The notes under the pieces: generated by a model
The model's database searches: none
What the model was told of the DNA's origin: nothing
The model's input: only the letters and a program-made list of their open reading frames with translations
Shown: positions 46,840 through 61,700 of the stretch, in pieces
How the letters are laid out: the number at the start of each line of letters is the position of its first letter
Numbering within the stretch: position 1 is the first letter of the stretch
From: Darksidea phi
Lineage: Eukaryota > Ascomycota > Dothideomycetes > Pleosporales > Lentitheciaceae
Assembly (NCBI GenBank): GCA_030770425.1
Contig: JASJFT010000015.1
Span: forward strand, 62,001-126,000
Direction: 5' to 3'
Length of the DNA: 64,000 bases
Program-made: the position numbers and the translations under genes

Positions 46840-49020
46840 TTTCTATAGGAATAGACTACGGGCGTATTTTTAGATAAGACGGGCGGGGCGAGATTAGCTA
46901 GTCGGCGAACGATCTATAGATAACGGCGGAGTTAAATATCGGAAAAGGAGTTTACGGATACTAGAGGCTAAGATCGTAGCTAGCTAAGATATAGGGTATA
47001 CGGAGAGAAGGTAAAGAGATAAAAGCTTAATTATTTTTAAGGTATTATTATCTTAGTATTTTATAGATACCGACGTATTAGCCGAAGCTATTATAAATAT
47101 TCTAAAGACCTATTTACTCGATAGTATAGCTATTTTTATATCATTTTTTAAAGTATATTATCCATCGTATATCTATTATAGTAGATACTAGCGATAATCT
47201 ATATACCCGAGCTACGACTCTAATAGTATCTAATACCTACGTACTCCTCTCTTAACGTTTAATTATATTTTATCTCTATAGAAATAATAAACTACGTAAT
47301 ACTAGCCGCTCTAGTTAAAATATAACTCGTCGCTATTTTTTATAGTATAAGATAGATATAAGGTCGATACTTAAGCTACTACTTAAGATAGGTAAGGTCG
47401 AATATATATAATACTACTATCGTAGATAGTAGCGAATAAATATATAGAGGTAATAAAGTCGAACAACTAGATAAGGAAGAAGATAAGATAAAGAGAGTAT
47501 TAGAAGGACTATAATATATAAAAGATAGACTATCTATATTCTTTAAGAAAGATAACGTCTATCTAATTATAATAGAATAACCGTCGTAGTAGAATATTAG
47601 TAGTACTTTCTACTAAGTTATAATAACGCTAATAACGATCGTACTACTTAGATACTCTTAGAATAAATACTTAAAGTCTTTAGATTCTTATATTCTTAAT
47701 ATATTTAGTATAATTTCTTATCGACTTTATAATACTATATCTCGCTATTTTATAGAGGACCGAGGATAAATATAAATATATACCTAGGTAGTTTACTATA
47801 GTAAAGCTTCGAGAAAGTTCTATAAGTTACTTTATATTTTATACTATAATTATATAGATAATATTAACTATCTTTTAAAATAATCTACTTTAGTAGAAAG
47901 TAAGTATAACTATATAAGGGTACTAGTAGTAGGAGAATAATTATATAATTAGATAGTAATATTAACTTAGTAATAAGGTTCGATAGATATAAGACGAATT
48001 TTAAAGAAGTAAGAATATTAATAAGTAGGTCTATATAAGGGCCGGTTATATACCGTAGCTAGCTCGTTTATAAGATAGTATTTAACGTTATAATATATCT
48101 TACTCTAATAGTTTAATAAAATATAGCTATTAATTAAGGATAGTTAGAGCGGAGGCTATAGGGTAGTCTATACCGTTTATACCGTTAAAGCTCTATAAGA
48201 CGATTAGACTTATAGTAGTATAGTTAAATTTATCTTTATTTAATTATACGAGAGGGTTAACGTTAAATATAACTAGCTTCCCTAGAAAATTTTCTAAAGT
48301 AATAGCTATATTTACTTTCTCTATAAATTTCTCGCGGTTAGGTAGATAAAAGTATAGAATTAAGATATTATTAGTACTAATATAGCTACTACTTCCGTTA
48401 GATTTTTAACTAGCTATTAAGCTAAACTCTAGAATTAAGCTTAGATCTATAGATATAGAAGGTATTATACTAGTAGAGATAATTACTATTAGAAAAGCGA
48501 GAATAGTAGAAAAGTATATTTTTAATTAGCGTAATATAGCTCTAGAAAAGTTAGGAATAAAATATTCTTATACTTAAACTTACTAACCTTTTCTAAAAAT
48601 AGTCCTATAGTAAGGACTAAAGGGGTCTAATATTCGAAGTAGAGTATAAATCTATATACTAATATAAGCCCTATTTTAGTATAGGTTAGAGACTATTTAG
48701 TTCTAATCTAACTTAACTTCTACGAATATACGAAGTAGTAAAAAGGAACTATTAGGCCTTAGCTTTATACCTAGTATAATTATATACTATAGATTTTTAA
48801 TTCTAAGCTAAGTCTCTATAAAGAGCCTCTCTTATAGCGCTTATAGCTCTTATACCGTAGATTTTAATCCTTAAGATTAAGTATTAAAGACTCCTTTTAA
48901 ATATATAGTAACTAATAGATTAGCCTTAGATTTCTCTTATAGTCTCTAGTTTACTTCTTTTAAATACTCTAGTTTACTTTCTATATACTATTAGTATTTT
49001 AGTTCGACCGATATCTATAT
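46840..49020. other. Unresolved RIP-mutated sequence
   Basis: The region contains several GC-richer patches (for example 46,880-46,930) but no motif I can assign. The right part, 48,600-49,020, may be the C-terminus of the minus-strand coiled-coil relic that follows. Confidence 0.3.
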
Positions 49021-49024
49021 TCTT

Positions 49025-49345
49025 ATTTCCTCTATTATATAACTTAATAGAGCGTTCTCTTCTTAAAGCTAATCGATTAGAGTACTAAAACTAACGTCTA
49101 TTTTATTAATAGTCGATACTACGGCGCCGTCTAATATATCTAAGGAGTCGGTAGAGTTTCTTTATTTTACTAGAATAGTCTTAAAAGTCTTTTTAACGCT
49201 ATCGTATAGCTCCTTATATATATTAATAGAATAATCGCTTATATTTTTCGAGAATAAGTATTTTTTCTTAGAGAGAAATCTCTAAGCGTATAGATTATCT
49301 AGGCTTAGAAGGAAATAAACCTAAGCTAGCTCTATAATAATACCG
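49025..49345 (-). pseudogene. Coiled-coil protein relic
   Basis: The minus strand from about 49,340 reads YFLLSLDNLYA, RFLSKKKYLFSKNISDYSINIYKELYDSVKKTFKTIL (about 49,170-49,280), then STDSLDILDGAVVSTINKID (about 49,090-49,155) and TLID-Q-L-Q-EENALLSYIIE. The last part is a typical heptad coiled coil. Both ends are open; downstream reading continues weakly to about 48,650. No family recognised. Confidence 0.55.
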
Positions 49346-49349
49346 AGTC

Positions 49350-50980
49350 TACTTTCTAGGACTTATTAGCTTCTCTAAATATAGGAGCTAGTATATATTA
49401 CGTATATATATTAATAGTTCCTTATAGTACTTCGTCCTCTACTCTTATTATTCTAAATTACTTACGCGTATTAGAGCTATAGATTAATAGAGAATAAGGA
49501 TTTCTATAGAGACGATTCTATAATTTCCTTCTTAAAATCCGCGTAGTCTTCCTATAGTTACTTATAGTACCGAAATAGCCTTTTACTATTATTAGGAATA
49601 TTTTAAGCGCTCGGCTATAACTAGTTATAAGATATCTATATATAGAATAGAACTAGTTTTAGTTACTACCTCTAAGCTAGAAAATAGAGGCTTCTATTAT
49701 ACTAGAAGATTAACTTAGATATAAATTTATAATATTATTAAAGATATTAACGTTACTTTATTCGGTATCTATTAGTATTACTAGTAGTAGTCTCTTTAAT
49801 AGTAAGATAGAAAACTAGCTAGATAAAGTAGCTCCGGGCTATCGCTATATACGCTACGCTAGCTTACCTAAGTAGCTATTAATATCTTTAACTAGGCGCC
49901 GGTATAACCTTCTAAATAACGAATAATTATTCCCTTTATATACCTAGTACCTTATCTAGCTATAATTCTAGAAGTATCCGGTACTTATATACTCTCTTAA
50001 TATTTAGTTCTATCGTTATCTATAAATAGCTCGTTAACCTATTTACCTCGTTCTATTAGTCCTAAAAATATAGCCCCTACCTTTATAATAAATACTATAA
50101 TCTAAGTAATATTAACCGCCCTAGTCTACGAATATAAACTATTACTTACTATAGTAAAAGGTTAATACGGGTAATAGGCCCCGAACTAGTAAGCTTAGTA
50201 TAGTAAAATAATATATATTAGATAAGGGTAATATAGAGGAGAATACTATCTTAGTAGATATACTATCGCCCTGTCCTCTATTTATCTAATATTAACCTAA
50301 GTACCTCTATATAATCTAGAAAGTCTAAATTAAAGCTAATAATAAGTTCGGCTAAGATTTTATAGGTCGAACTAGTATCCGTATATTAACTAGTAGTAAT
50401 ATTAAGACTCTAATACGATTTCTATACTTTCTACGCGTAATATTAACTATATACTAAAATAATTTAAATTTATAAAAGTTTTCTATCTAAGCCTTATTAT
50501 TACGATCTAAGTAAAATATTCTACTAATACCTAACTTCTAATTCTTCTCTCTAGTAGGGTTTTCTACGTAGTCTAAATAACCTATTTATTAGCTTATTAT
50601 TATCTAGATAGTCGTTAGTATCTCTATCTTCCTTCTAGTATTATATCTAGTAATCTAGTCTTTATAGAGGTCCGGGTTAGGTTAGATAGACTCTATAAAA
50701 GTTATAGAGCTTATATAGACTATTCTTAAAGTTTACTACGTTATACTACTTTAGATTATCGTCGTAGCTAAGCTATTTTACGTAGTATTTAAGCTTTCTT
50801 CTAAATATACGGGCCTCTAAAACTTACTTAACCTTATATTCGTCTTCTTTATTCTCTTAGGTAGAATAAGCTAGGTCGAACTCGGGGTATATTACTAAAG
50901 TATACTTAAGCTAAAGCCTAGATAACAACTCCTTATAAAAGCTTATACTCCGAAAACTATTATTCTACTTATTTACCTTA
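49350..50980. other. Unresolved RIP-mutated sequence
   Basis: No nameable domain or tandem repeat seen. Confidence 0.3.
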
Positions 50981-50989
50981 GCTTCTTTA

Positions 50990-52425
50990 GTATCTAGAAT
51001 TATAATATCGTCTATTAATCTATTAGAATTTATAGGTAATTACTCTCTAGATAGTTAATCTTACTAATATACTTATAATCCCTATTATCGGCTCTATTAT
51101 TAAGAGTATCTTTACCGTCGAGACTATTATTTAATTTACTATACTACGAGGATAGTAGTATATTATCTTTACTTTCGTTTTAATCTAATATAATTTCCGA
51201 TATTAGTAAGGAGCCTAAATTAGTAGAAGACGGGACTTTAAGTAGAGTAGTACAGAATATTAATATTTCCCTTCGGTTCTAAAATATATTACTTTTATCG
51301 ATAAATTTATATTTTAGATCTTTCTTCTTCTACTCTAATAGCCTCCTCCTAACGTATATCTACTTAGTTAGTTTAGTTTTCCCTTTAGTCGCTAGCCTAG
51401 ATCTTTTAAGAGTACTCCTAAAATCGATATAATATACGTCTTTAAGATAAAACTAGAGTTCCTACGATAATATAAATAACTCTCTATAATAGAGCTTACT
51501 TAAAGGGTATATTAGTAACTTAGAATCTTTAGAGTACTAATTATAGATATAATCTTTCTATTTAGCTATCTTAGGGAACTACTATATTCGTATATTAGAA
51601 GATAGGGACTTATCGTCTAAATAGTTAGGATAGAATTCTAGATTAGTAAGTATTCCTTTATAGATTAGTAGATTATACTACATAGGGATCGTTTCGGGCT
51701 TATTTAAATAGGCTTAGTAATAATCTTTCTATTTCTTCCGATTAATAAACTATCTACTATAGAGGAAGTAAAATTCTACGAATTCGTAACTATTCTTAAG
51801 CTATTTCCGATAGTAACTAAGTATATATTTCTACTATATAGTAGCTAGTTAACTATTACTCTAATTAGATACTATATTATAATAATAGGTAGAGTTATAT
51901 ACCTATAAATCTTTCGCGTAAGGCCTATTTTCGGATAGTAGTATTTATTTAGCTCGAGACCTAGTTAGAATACTACTTCCTCTTCTTATAAATAGAGCTT
52001 AACTAGATCTTAGAGGATAGCCTTATCTATATTACTATATATAGTAGTCTCGATAAATATACTAGATACTAAGTAGTTATATACCGGTATAAGCTTATAT
52101 ACTTACTAGAATATAGTTCTATAACGACCGATATATTCTTTTCTATAGATATCGACTTTACCTACTAGTTAAGTAGACTATTCTTTTTAATACTTATAGA
52201 GTACTTCTAAAATTAACTTCTATTTCTAGGCTTATAACTTCTTATATTTATTCTTTAATAGTATATTATTCGAAGAAAGGTTCTTAAGTTTTACTTTAAT
52301 ATCGTTAAAGTCGGCGCTCTACTTAAGCTCGTACCGCTTTTCTACTAGTAGTAACTACTATAGCTCTAGATTCTAAGTAATACTTAAGGAATAAAAAAGG
52401 TCCGTAATATCCGTATAATAGTCTT
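50990..52425 (-). pseudogene. Basic coiled-coil protein relic
   Basis: Two minus-strand stretches read coherently. At 52,140-52,420 there is LLLVEKRYELK-Q-SADFNDIKVKLKNLSSNNILLKNKYKKL, a long coiled coil with Gln codons turned to TAG. At 50,995-51,420 come RSTLKRSRLATKGKTKLTK-Q-IYVRRRLLE, KKKDLKYKFIDKSNIF, then VPSSTNLGSLLISEIILD and NNSLDGKDTLNNRADNRDYKYI. The first is N-terminal, the second a basic and then Ser/Asn-rich tail. I assume one gene, but about 700 bases between them were not resolved. No family recognised. Confidence 0.5.
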
Positions 52426-52429
52426 TATC

Positions 52430-54530
52430 GTAGAAGAAGGTAGTCTAACTATCTACTCTAGTATTATTAGCTACGTAATAATTACGATATACTACTAGGT
52501 TATACTATCTACTCTATTTTATTCTTATATTCTATAAATAGTTTCTATCTATATATAATATAAGTTAGATATATAAAGTACTATAGAATAGTATATATAC
52601 TAGTAAGAATTAGACCCTCTACTCTAAAATTATATATTATTAGGGGTTCGTTATAGCCGGTATAAAAGTCCTATTCTTAAAGATATCGGCTAAATATACT
52701 TACGGTTTCTATCTTTCTATTACTTTTCTAGAAGAATAGTAGGTCTAGGACGCTTAGATTTTAGTAGAGTTAAATTATTTACTCGTCTTATAGAGGTTCT
52801 AGTACTAGAACCTTATCTAACGACTTATAATCTCTAAATATATTTCTTACTATATATATAGCGACGATTATAAGTATTAGATTATAAAATAGTAGGTAAG
52901 TCTTAATACCTTTATATAACGTATACTCTAGTCTATTCTATAATTAGTATTAGGTACGTATATAATAAGAATTAATTTTACCTCTTATCTAAAGTAAACG
53001 TTATACCCTTAGCGTCTTACTAGAGTTATATAGTAAATTCTATATTACTATACTTATCGTAAAATATAGTAAATATTATTTTCTAACCTATTACTATTAG
53101 TTTATATAGGCTACGGTAAGACGGACTTACCTAAAAATATAAGTTTCTATTAGATCTAAGACGATATATAGATTCTATATATTTACTAATTCTTATAGTA
53201 CTAAAAATAATAGCTAAAAAAAGAGCCTAAATATCGTATCTACGCCGCGGCTTTAGAAGTATAAACTAATTAGTCTTCTACTACTATATTTCTAGGTAAA
53301 GAAAATATATTTATAAGCTATATCGCCGTAGTCTCTTTTAGAAAGAAAGTTTAAGAATATTATATAGCTTATACTTAATAAACTATTCTATATAATTAGT
53401 ACTAACGCTATAAAATAGTAGGCTAGTCGTAGTAGACTTATATTTAAGGTAGATAGCGTTATATTTAGACTTATTACCTTTACTAGCTCCTTCTTCTCTT
53501 TTTCTCTATCCTTCTCCTCGTTATCTTATTCTTCTTCTATTCTAGCTCGCCTTTAGGTACCGGTAAAGTCTTTATAATACTAAACTATAATCTATAGACC
53601 TATCTTTTTATTACTATACCTACTACTAATTCTAAGTATAATATTATATATATAGTTCTTAGAATTCTTAATATTATTTAGGTATACTCCGGGATACTTC
53701 TCCTTATAGCTAGTATTAAAAATTTAGCGAGGTATACTAGGCTTAGAGATATTATTATAGACTTACTAACTCTATAGCTCTAATATATACTTATAGTTTT
53801 TTATTATACTTAGCTAAAGTTTCTTTAGAACTTATTTTCTATTAATAATAGCTCCCTTCTTCTCTATAGCTACGTTGTTACTAGTATACTTAAAAAAGGC
53901 TTCTAGCGAAATCTTCCGCGGTATCCTAATAGTACGAGAAGCTAAGATAATAAAAATAGAATAAATAAGAGCCTAAAGTTTAAAAACTACTATTACTATT
54001 ACTAACTAAATAAAAATATAGTAGTAATAGCTAAAGTAGTTAGATAGTTAGGTAGTCTTGACCTAGCGGCGTAATTATACCTTTATAGAAAAAAAGCGTA
54101 GTATAAGCTATATTACTAATAGAAGATAGTACTAAAATTTTAGGATAATAAAAGAGCGAGGGGGTATAAAGGGGGGCCTATTTTATCTCTAATCCTTAAG
54201 GGATAATTTTATAACCTACTATCTAAAACGTACCCTATCGCCTAAACCTACGTCTAAGCCTCCTTCTCGTCTAGACTTAACTAAAGTATAAGGGTATAGT
54301 TAAGTTAAAATAAGTATAATTAGCTACCGTAGAGCGTAGGCTAACGTAACTAAGTAGTAGGTAAGTAGCCTAAGGAGCGGGTAAACCGAGGGTAATAAGG
54401 ACCTAAGTAAAGTAGCGCTACTTACTAGCTACGGTAGGAAAGAGAGTACTAGAGAAATTTAACTAACTACTTAGTTATCTACTATTATTAGAACGAGTAC
54501 TATCCCCTTCTAAAGTTAGTAAAGAACTAA
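52430..54530. other. Unresolved RIP-mutated sequence
   Basis: No nameable domain. It may include the N-terminus of the preceding minus-strand relic. Confidence 0.3.
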
Positions 54531-54839
54531 TACTAAGACTAATATCTTACTCGTAGTCTATCTAGCTACTATAGAAGGTATAATACTAAATAATCGTTTA
54601 CTAATATTATATATTTAACTATCCTAGTTATTAGAAGTAGTCCTTACTTATTTAGTAGGACTAGATTATTTACTTAGTTTAATAGAACTAGATTATTCGC
54701 TAAGTAAGATAGAAATAGGAATATTACTATTAATAGCCTACGTACTATATATCGCTACTAAAATTAGTAAAGAGATTAATACTAAGGCTAATATATACCT
54801 ATATACTTAGTTATAATAGATAGAAGTAGATTAATAATA

Positions 54840-54917
54840 TCTACTCTAGTAGGTAGTAGTAGATTAGGGGGGTCTACTCTAGTAGGTAGTAGTAGGTTAG
54901 AAGGGTCTACGCCGTAG
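54840..54917. repeat. 33-bp tandem repeat, 2.3 units
   Basis: CTACTCTAGTAGGTAGTAGT starts at 54,841 and again at 54,874, and a partial third copy follows as CTACGCCGTAGT at 54,907. The period is 33. Confidence 0.8.
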
Positions 54918-55212
54918 TCCTAGCTATTAATAAAGGGATTATTTAAACGTAGTTAAAGCTTAGATAGCTTAGGACTTACTAATATTATTCTCGCTATAGA
55001 AAGTTAGTAGACGACTAATATTAAGGCTAATATCTTATCCTTAGTAGCCTTAGAGAGTAGTTTACCCGTAATTATAATAGTAAGTTCTTAATAATCTAGT
55101 AGAAAAGTAATAAAAGGTTTATAGAAGCGGGGGCTAGATAGATATATATATAGAGTAAAATAGTATAACGTTATATAACTAGTAGTAGACTAGTAGTAAA
55201 AGTTAAAAGTAA

Positions 55213-55700
55213 AGTAAAAGAACTAAAGCCCTTAAAAGTAAAGTTAAAATCCTACTAGCTAGTATTTTAATTCGTAGAAGGAGGTCGTAGTATTAGTTAT
55301 AGTATTAAGCCCTTATATAAAATCTTATTTTAATTATAATTTAGTAAAAAATTTAAATATAATAATACTATTAATAGAGATATAATAGCTATTAAAAATT
55401 ATAGAAACTTACTAGTAACGTTTACTACTTACTATAATTATATAACTAGTTATTAGCTAATAGTAAAAGTAAAAGAACTAAAGCCCTTAAAAGTAAAGTT
55501 AAAATCCTACTAACTAGTATTTTAAATTATAGAAGGAAGCCACGGTATTAGTTATAGTATTAGGCCCTTAGGTAAAATCTTATTTTAATTATAATTTAGT
55601 AAAAAATTTAAATATAACGGTACTATAGACGGAGATATAGTAGCTATTAAAAATTATAGAAACTTACTAGTAGCGTTTACTACTTACTATAATTACTAAG
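55213..55700. repeat. 255-bp tandem duplication
   Basis: Copy 1 (55,213-55,467) and copy 2 (55,468-about 55,700) share long identical strings such as AAAGAACTAAAGCCCTTAAA, ATTTAGTAAAAAATTTAAAT and GCTATTAAAAATTATAGAAA. The period of 255 is a multiple of three. Differences include non-RIP changes (AATAAT versus ACGGTA), so the duplication is older than, or independent of, RIP. One plus-strand frame reads KPLKVKLKSY...EGGRSISYSIKPL, but I cannot name the product. Confidence 0.85.
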
Positions 55701-55704
55701 TAGT

Positions 55705-58700
55705 CTTACTATAGACTTTACTACTAACTAGTATAAATATAGCTATAGATAAATAATTCTAAATATTTATTTCTAAACTTTAATAATAATATATATTATT
55801 ATTATATCCGATATTAGTCTTTTACGACCGTATATTATTAGTTATTAGACTAATACTAAGACTAATACCCTTTACTATAGCTAATTAAAAGAAGTATAAG
55901 GCTAATATTAAATACTCCTTAAATAAGAATACTAAGAAGAACCTATAAGTATATAATAAAGCTATAAATAAATAATTTTAGTTAATTAAAGATAAGAATA
56001 CGACTAATAAGTACTATACGACTATATAAAAGAAATTCTAACTATTAGTTACCTATATTATTAATAGAACGTTAAGTCTATTTAAGAAAGAGAAAATTAA
56101 AAGCTAACTACGTTTATAATCTAAGAATATTACTATTATATAGTAGTAAGTAAGGTATTAATCTTAGTATTAGTCTATACTAACTATCTATAGATTTAGC
56201 TTAGGATTATATTTTATATAATAAGCCGTAGCCTATACCTAGTCTAAAGACGTTAATATATAGATATAAAAAGTCTATTATAGCTATTAAGATATTATAT
56301 TTTAGCTTAATAATAAGTATATACTATCTATATTTATCTATAGTATAGCGAAAGAGCTACGTACCTATAGAGATAATAGAGTCCTTCTAAACTCGTCTTC
56401 TATACTAGTCGATAAAGATAATAGTAACTAAAATTATATCTTTAGTAACTTAGATAATAATTTACTTAAAAAGATAGTTTAGTATTTCTACTAGTTTAAT
56501 TAGGATATATCGACTATTTCGTAACTTAGCTACTAGCGGTTCTTATAAGAATTTTAGTAATTAGCTATTATTAAAGCGTATTAGAAAATTATCGCTCTTA
56601 AGACTAGAACCTTTATAGTATATATTCTATATATATTACTTAGAGCTTTTAGTATAAGTTTATCTATTTAATAGACTAATATCTATACTAATATCTAATA
56701 GATATATATAAATAGTATCTAGTCTAGAATTAGTTAACCTCTTCTTATTATAAGTTCTATATATTATATTAAATAGACTAATATTAATACTAATACCTTA
56801 TAGGTATATAAAAATATATTATAATCTTCTCTTTATAATATAGCTAGTAATTCTATATTAAAGGATATAAGTTTTTTTAGGGTATACTACTAGCGTAGTA
56901 ATACTAATAGTAACTATAGTATAAAGTCTACTTCGAAGTACGATTTTCTTACTATATAATATAGTTTCGTTCCCGAAAATAGACTATAGCTCTACTAGTA
57001 GCGCGCTTACGACTATTATAAATAAATAAGGTATTAGTCTTAATATTAGTCTAGCCTTATTAATAACTATAGCCGTTAATTATTAAAGAGATAGCTACTT
57101 ATTATAGCTATAAGAAGGGAATAACTATTAATAAGAAGATCGGTCTTCTACTTCTATTATTCTAGGTACTATTTTCGTATATAGAGTATACTATCTTAGC
57201 TCTTATCTTTCTATACTAAGACTATAGAAGGTTTCTAAGTTATAAAATTAAGCTAGTAAGAGATAAAGAGGCGCTTAAACTACTAGAACCCTTTAAAGAT
57301 ACTTTTACTTTTATATTTCTAAAGTCCTATATAAGAGATTATAAGTTATTAATAACTAAGTCGATTCTCTCTATAATTTATAATACTACTAATTATATCC
57401 TATAAGATATAATACTATAGATTATACTTCTAAATAGAGAGGAGTAGGATATATAAGTAGATAAAGATAGTAATATCTAGATAGTAGAGATCTAGATAGG
57501 GTATAATCTAGTATTAGTCTAGGTATTAGGCTATAAGTAATTATTAGAGTATAGTAATATTATATTTAAAGGTATATAGATATAGTATTAATATAGGTAT
57601 TAGTCTAGTTAATAATAGAGTTTATATTTATAAACTAAAATAGAGTATCCTTAATATAAATATACTACTAATTTCTTTTAGTTTTATCTATCTTTCTACG
57701 CGCGTATATCTTACTTTTCGGCTACTTTAAATATTAAAAAGGAAAACTATCCTCTAATATTATACCTTTTAATATCTTTACTTATAAAAGTATAATATAT
57801 ATTAGTTTAAGAGTATAATTCTAATCCCTATTAATATAGACTACTATTTTTTCTAAACTTAGACCCTAAGACTTATAAACCGTAATAGTTTAAGTAAATA
57901 CTAAAAGAAACTAAATCTAAGTATAAATTATCTAGTTTAGTATAAACTCTCTACTAATAGTAAAGACTAGTACTATAATCTAGCTATTATCTATTAAATA
58001 AAGCCTAGAACCTATATACCTATTAAATATAACTAGAATTATAAGAGACGTTATATCCTTATAATTATCGACGTTTATACCCTAAATAATATTAATAATA
58101 GTCCTAGTAGTATCGTTTACTAAGCCTCTCTCTATCTAGATATTTTTAAGAAGTATTACCCATCTACTAATATAGAGGGGAAGCTCGCTAGAAAGGTTAC
58201 CGTTATCTTTTAGGGGTACTATAGCTATCTATAGGTTCTTATAAAATATCTTTATTATAACTACTAATTAGTCTAAATCCTATATATAATAATAATTAAT
58301 CTAGCTAATCTTATATCTCTTAGTATAGATTTATATAGTACTACTAAAGGAATTTCGTTTAACTAGGAAAAGTACTATATAATATCGAGTTATAAGTAGA
58401 ATTTAGTTAGCTTACTTTAGTTCTTTAATACGAATATATATAAGAGCTTCTTAAAAAGCTATCTATATATTACCTTATTACTATATAATAACGTTTAAGA
58501 TAATTATATAGCGAAATTTAAGATAAAGAGCTCGACCTTTAGTATTAGTAAGATTTAGAGTACGAAAGTTGTTAAATAATAGCCTATATATAATCGAAGA
58601 GAGTTAATAAAAGTCTCTAGTTAATATAATATTTACTTTAGTAAAAGAAAGTAACTATTAACTTAGCTAAATCTTATAATATTATATATATATTTAGAAG

Positions 58701-61700
58701 AGAACGCTTAGACTAACTATAGATTTCTTATTAATAATAATATATTAGATATTCTTAAACGACACTTAGATCTATTAAAGAGTAGTAGGTACTAATAAAG
58801 AGAGATTACTACCCTATAGTTAGATTAGAATCTAGAATATAGAATTAATTATTCTTTCTAATATAAGGAAGGCCGCTATATCGATTAGTATATAATAAAT
58901 AATAGGGGGTCCCTTACTAAGGGCCTCTACGGTCTCTATTAGGATAGTTAATATTACCTTTATTATATATATCTTACTAGTACTACCCGTACTATCTAAG
59001 TTAATAAGAAGTTAAGAAGAAGAACTATCTCTTTAAAAAGCTACGTCGTAATTTACTAGTATATTATATAATAGCCGCTACTTAGGCTAGAGGGTATTAG
59101 GCGAGGTATTAGTTCGGATAACCTAATTAATAGAATAGAAATACTTCTAATTCTTCTAATAATATAATAGGTCGAGTCCGTATATATCTTTATAAATAAG
59201 ATTATTCTAGTCTTTTATTTAATTAATAGACTAATCTTTAATATTATTATTATTTATAATAAATTCTTATAAATCTAGATACCTCGCCGCTAGCTTATTA
59301 AAAGAAGAGTTATCCTCTAAATCTATATTTTTCTACTTAGAATTCTCTTTTTTAACCTTTAATTCTATAGGTCTATAATAAGTATTAGGAATATACGTAT
59401 ACGAAGCTTTATACTTATAGTAGGCTTCTATATAAATAATAAAATTCTTACTATTAATATACTTAATATTCTTAATTAAATAGAAAGGATAATAAAGTAT
59501 TAGTATAATATAAGTAAAGTCTTTAGTATATACTATAGATAAATAGAGAGGATAATACTTTAAGATACATAGCTTTACTCGAGTTCGGCGTTTAAAAGGT
59601 AAATAGTAGGTATAATAAAGAAGAAAGTTAAGATAGTTAACTTCCTTAAGTATAACTAGTTACTCTTTATATTTAGTAAAGAGTAACTAGTCTTACTAAA
59701 AAGAAACTTAGTTATTACTATTATTTTCAGGAGTATTAGCCGCCTCTTATTATTAATTTTAAAAGATAAAAGTAGTTAGATACTCTATCTTAAAATAATA
59801 ATTAATATTAACTATTATCTAAGAGTAGTAAACTAGAGGTAAGCTAAAGAGGATATAATAGACTTCTTAGGTACTATAGTCCTACTAGCTAGTAGTCCTA
59901 TTTAAAAGCTTAGAAGTAAAAGAGAAGAGCGCGTTTTTATTATTTAAATAAGGTAGAACTTAGGCTACTATCTCTTTATATAATAGAGTTAGTATTTCTT
60001 TCTTTATAGTATAAACCCCTATATACTCTATTACTTTAATAGTACTAGTATAGGGCTAGATATTCGTATTTATATACTAGCTAAGAGCTATAATCTAGTT
60101 ATATATATTAAACTAGAGATAATTTTAGTAAGGTCGAAGACGAAGATAGGTCTTTTCTAGGATCTTTTTAAATTATAGGCCTAAATTAAGTAATTATAAT
60201 ACGTCGAAGTAATAAACCTTCTATTTAATTACCTTATTTTTCTTCTTATAATATAAATTCTAATAATAATAGAGATAGTAGTAAGTAAGAATAGAGGTTA
60301 GCTCTCTAAAGTTAAACGTTATTTACTTAAATAGTAATAATAATAGTAATCTATCTTCTAGTATATCCTAAGTATCTAGTTTAAGGTAGATAGTACTAAT
60401 ATAATATCTCTAATATTAAGTAAATCGGTTTCTTAAAAACTTAGTACTCTAGCTACCTAGCTTATAGTTTAGACTAGAAGTATAGTAATAGAAATAGAGA
60501 CTATAATTATAAGTACTTTTATATCCTTACTACTTATATTAATTCTATAAATTAACGACCTTAAACTTTAGCTTAATAATATATTTTTTAAATAACTTAA
60601 ATCGTTAATAGAACTAGTATAATATAATATAAGGATAGTCTCGGATAAAATCTTAGACGAGTTATATATACTATATAGAAGTAGTAATTTTCTACTCTTT
60701 AAACTAAGGTATAAACCGTAGTAGATTATACTAATAATAATCTATAGTAGAGTATATAATAAAGAGATATAGGGAGAATAACTAATAAATTTATAATATA
60801 GTTAGTATTAGTCTTAGTATTAGTCTCTAATCTAAAGAGAGTTAAGATAGAATATATTATAGCCTTAAGATTTTTACTCTTTTATATCTAATATATACGA
60901 GATTCCTAAATTATAGTAAAGTAACAAATAATAGAATTAATTAGTTATAGACTACTATTAGGGCTATTAAATATAGCCCTAATATCCTCTATAGTAATAA
61001 AATTAGTATTTATTATATAATTAATAAAGAAATTAGCCTTAGTTATAGTCTATCTTCGTAGAAAGGTATTAAATATAATAAATCGAAACTAAGAGTAGCG
61101 TATAAATTACCTATTCTTATAGTATATAATATAATAAATATATATAAGATAGTTTATTATATACTATTAGAGTCGTATAAAATTAGTAACGCCGGTTAAA
61201 TAGAGAATAGGAAAGATAAGACTAAGAAGAGACTTCTAATTATTAAACTCTATAATAAACGTCTAGTAAATAGAATCTATAGTAAGATATACGACTTCTC
61301 TTTAATTCTATATTTACTAGTAAAGAGTCTTAAACTTCTCTATATCTAGAAGGAGATTAGGTATAGCTAATATATCTACCCCTATATCTTCGTTATTCGA
61401 GCTAGTAAGATCTAGACTACTATAATTAGACTTTATATTATTAATAGACTCCTCTAATATAGATTAACTTATATACGATTCACTAGAATTAGTTAATAAA
61501 GAAGAGGACTTTATAGAAGTACTATTAGTATTAGGTAAGATATTAGCTATATTTCTAAGTAGGATAGATACGGCCTATATAAGTAGAGTACTTATAGAAG
61601 TATAGAATAGACTAGAACGATCTACTTATATATTAGACCTAGTACCTAGTACTAAGTATAGTCTATCGTTATACTTAATCTTAATAAATTAATTATTAAT

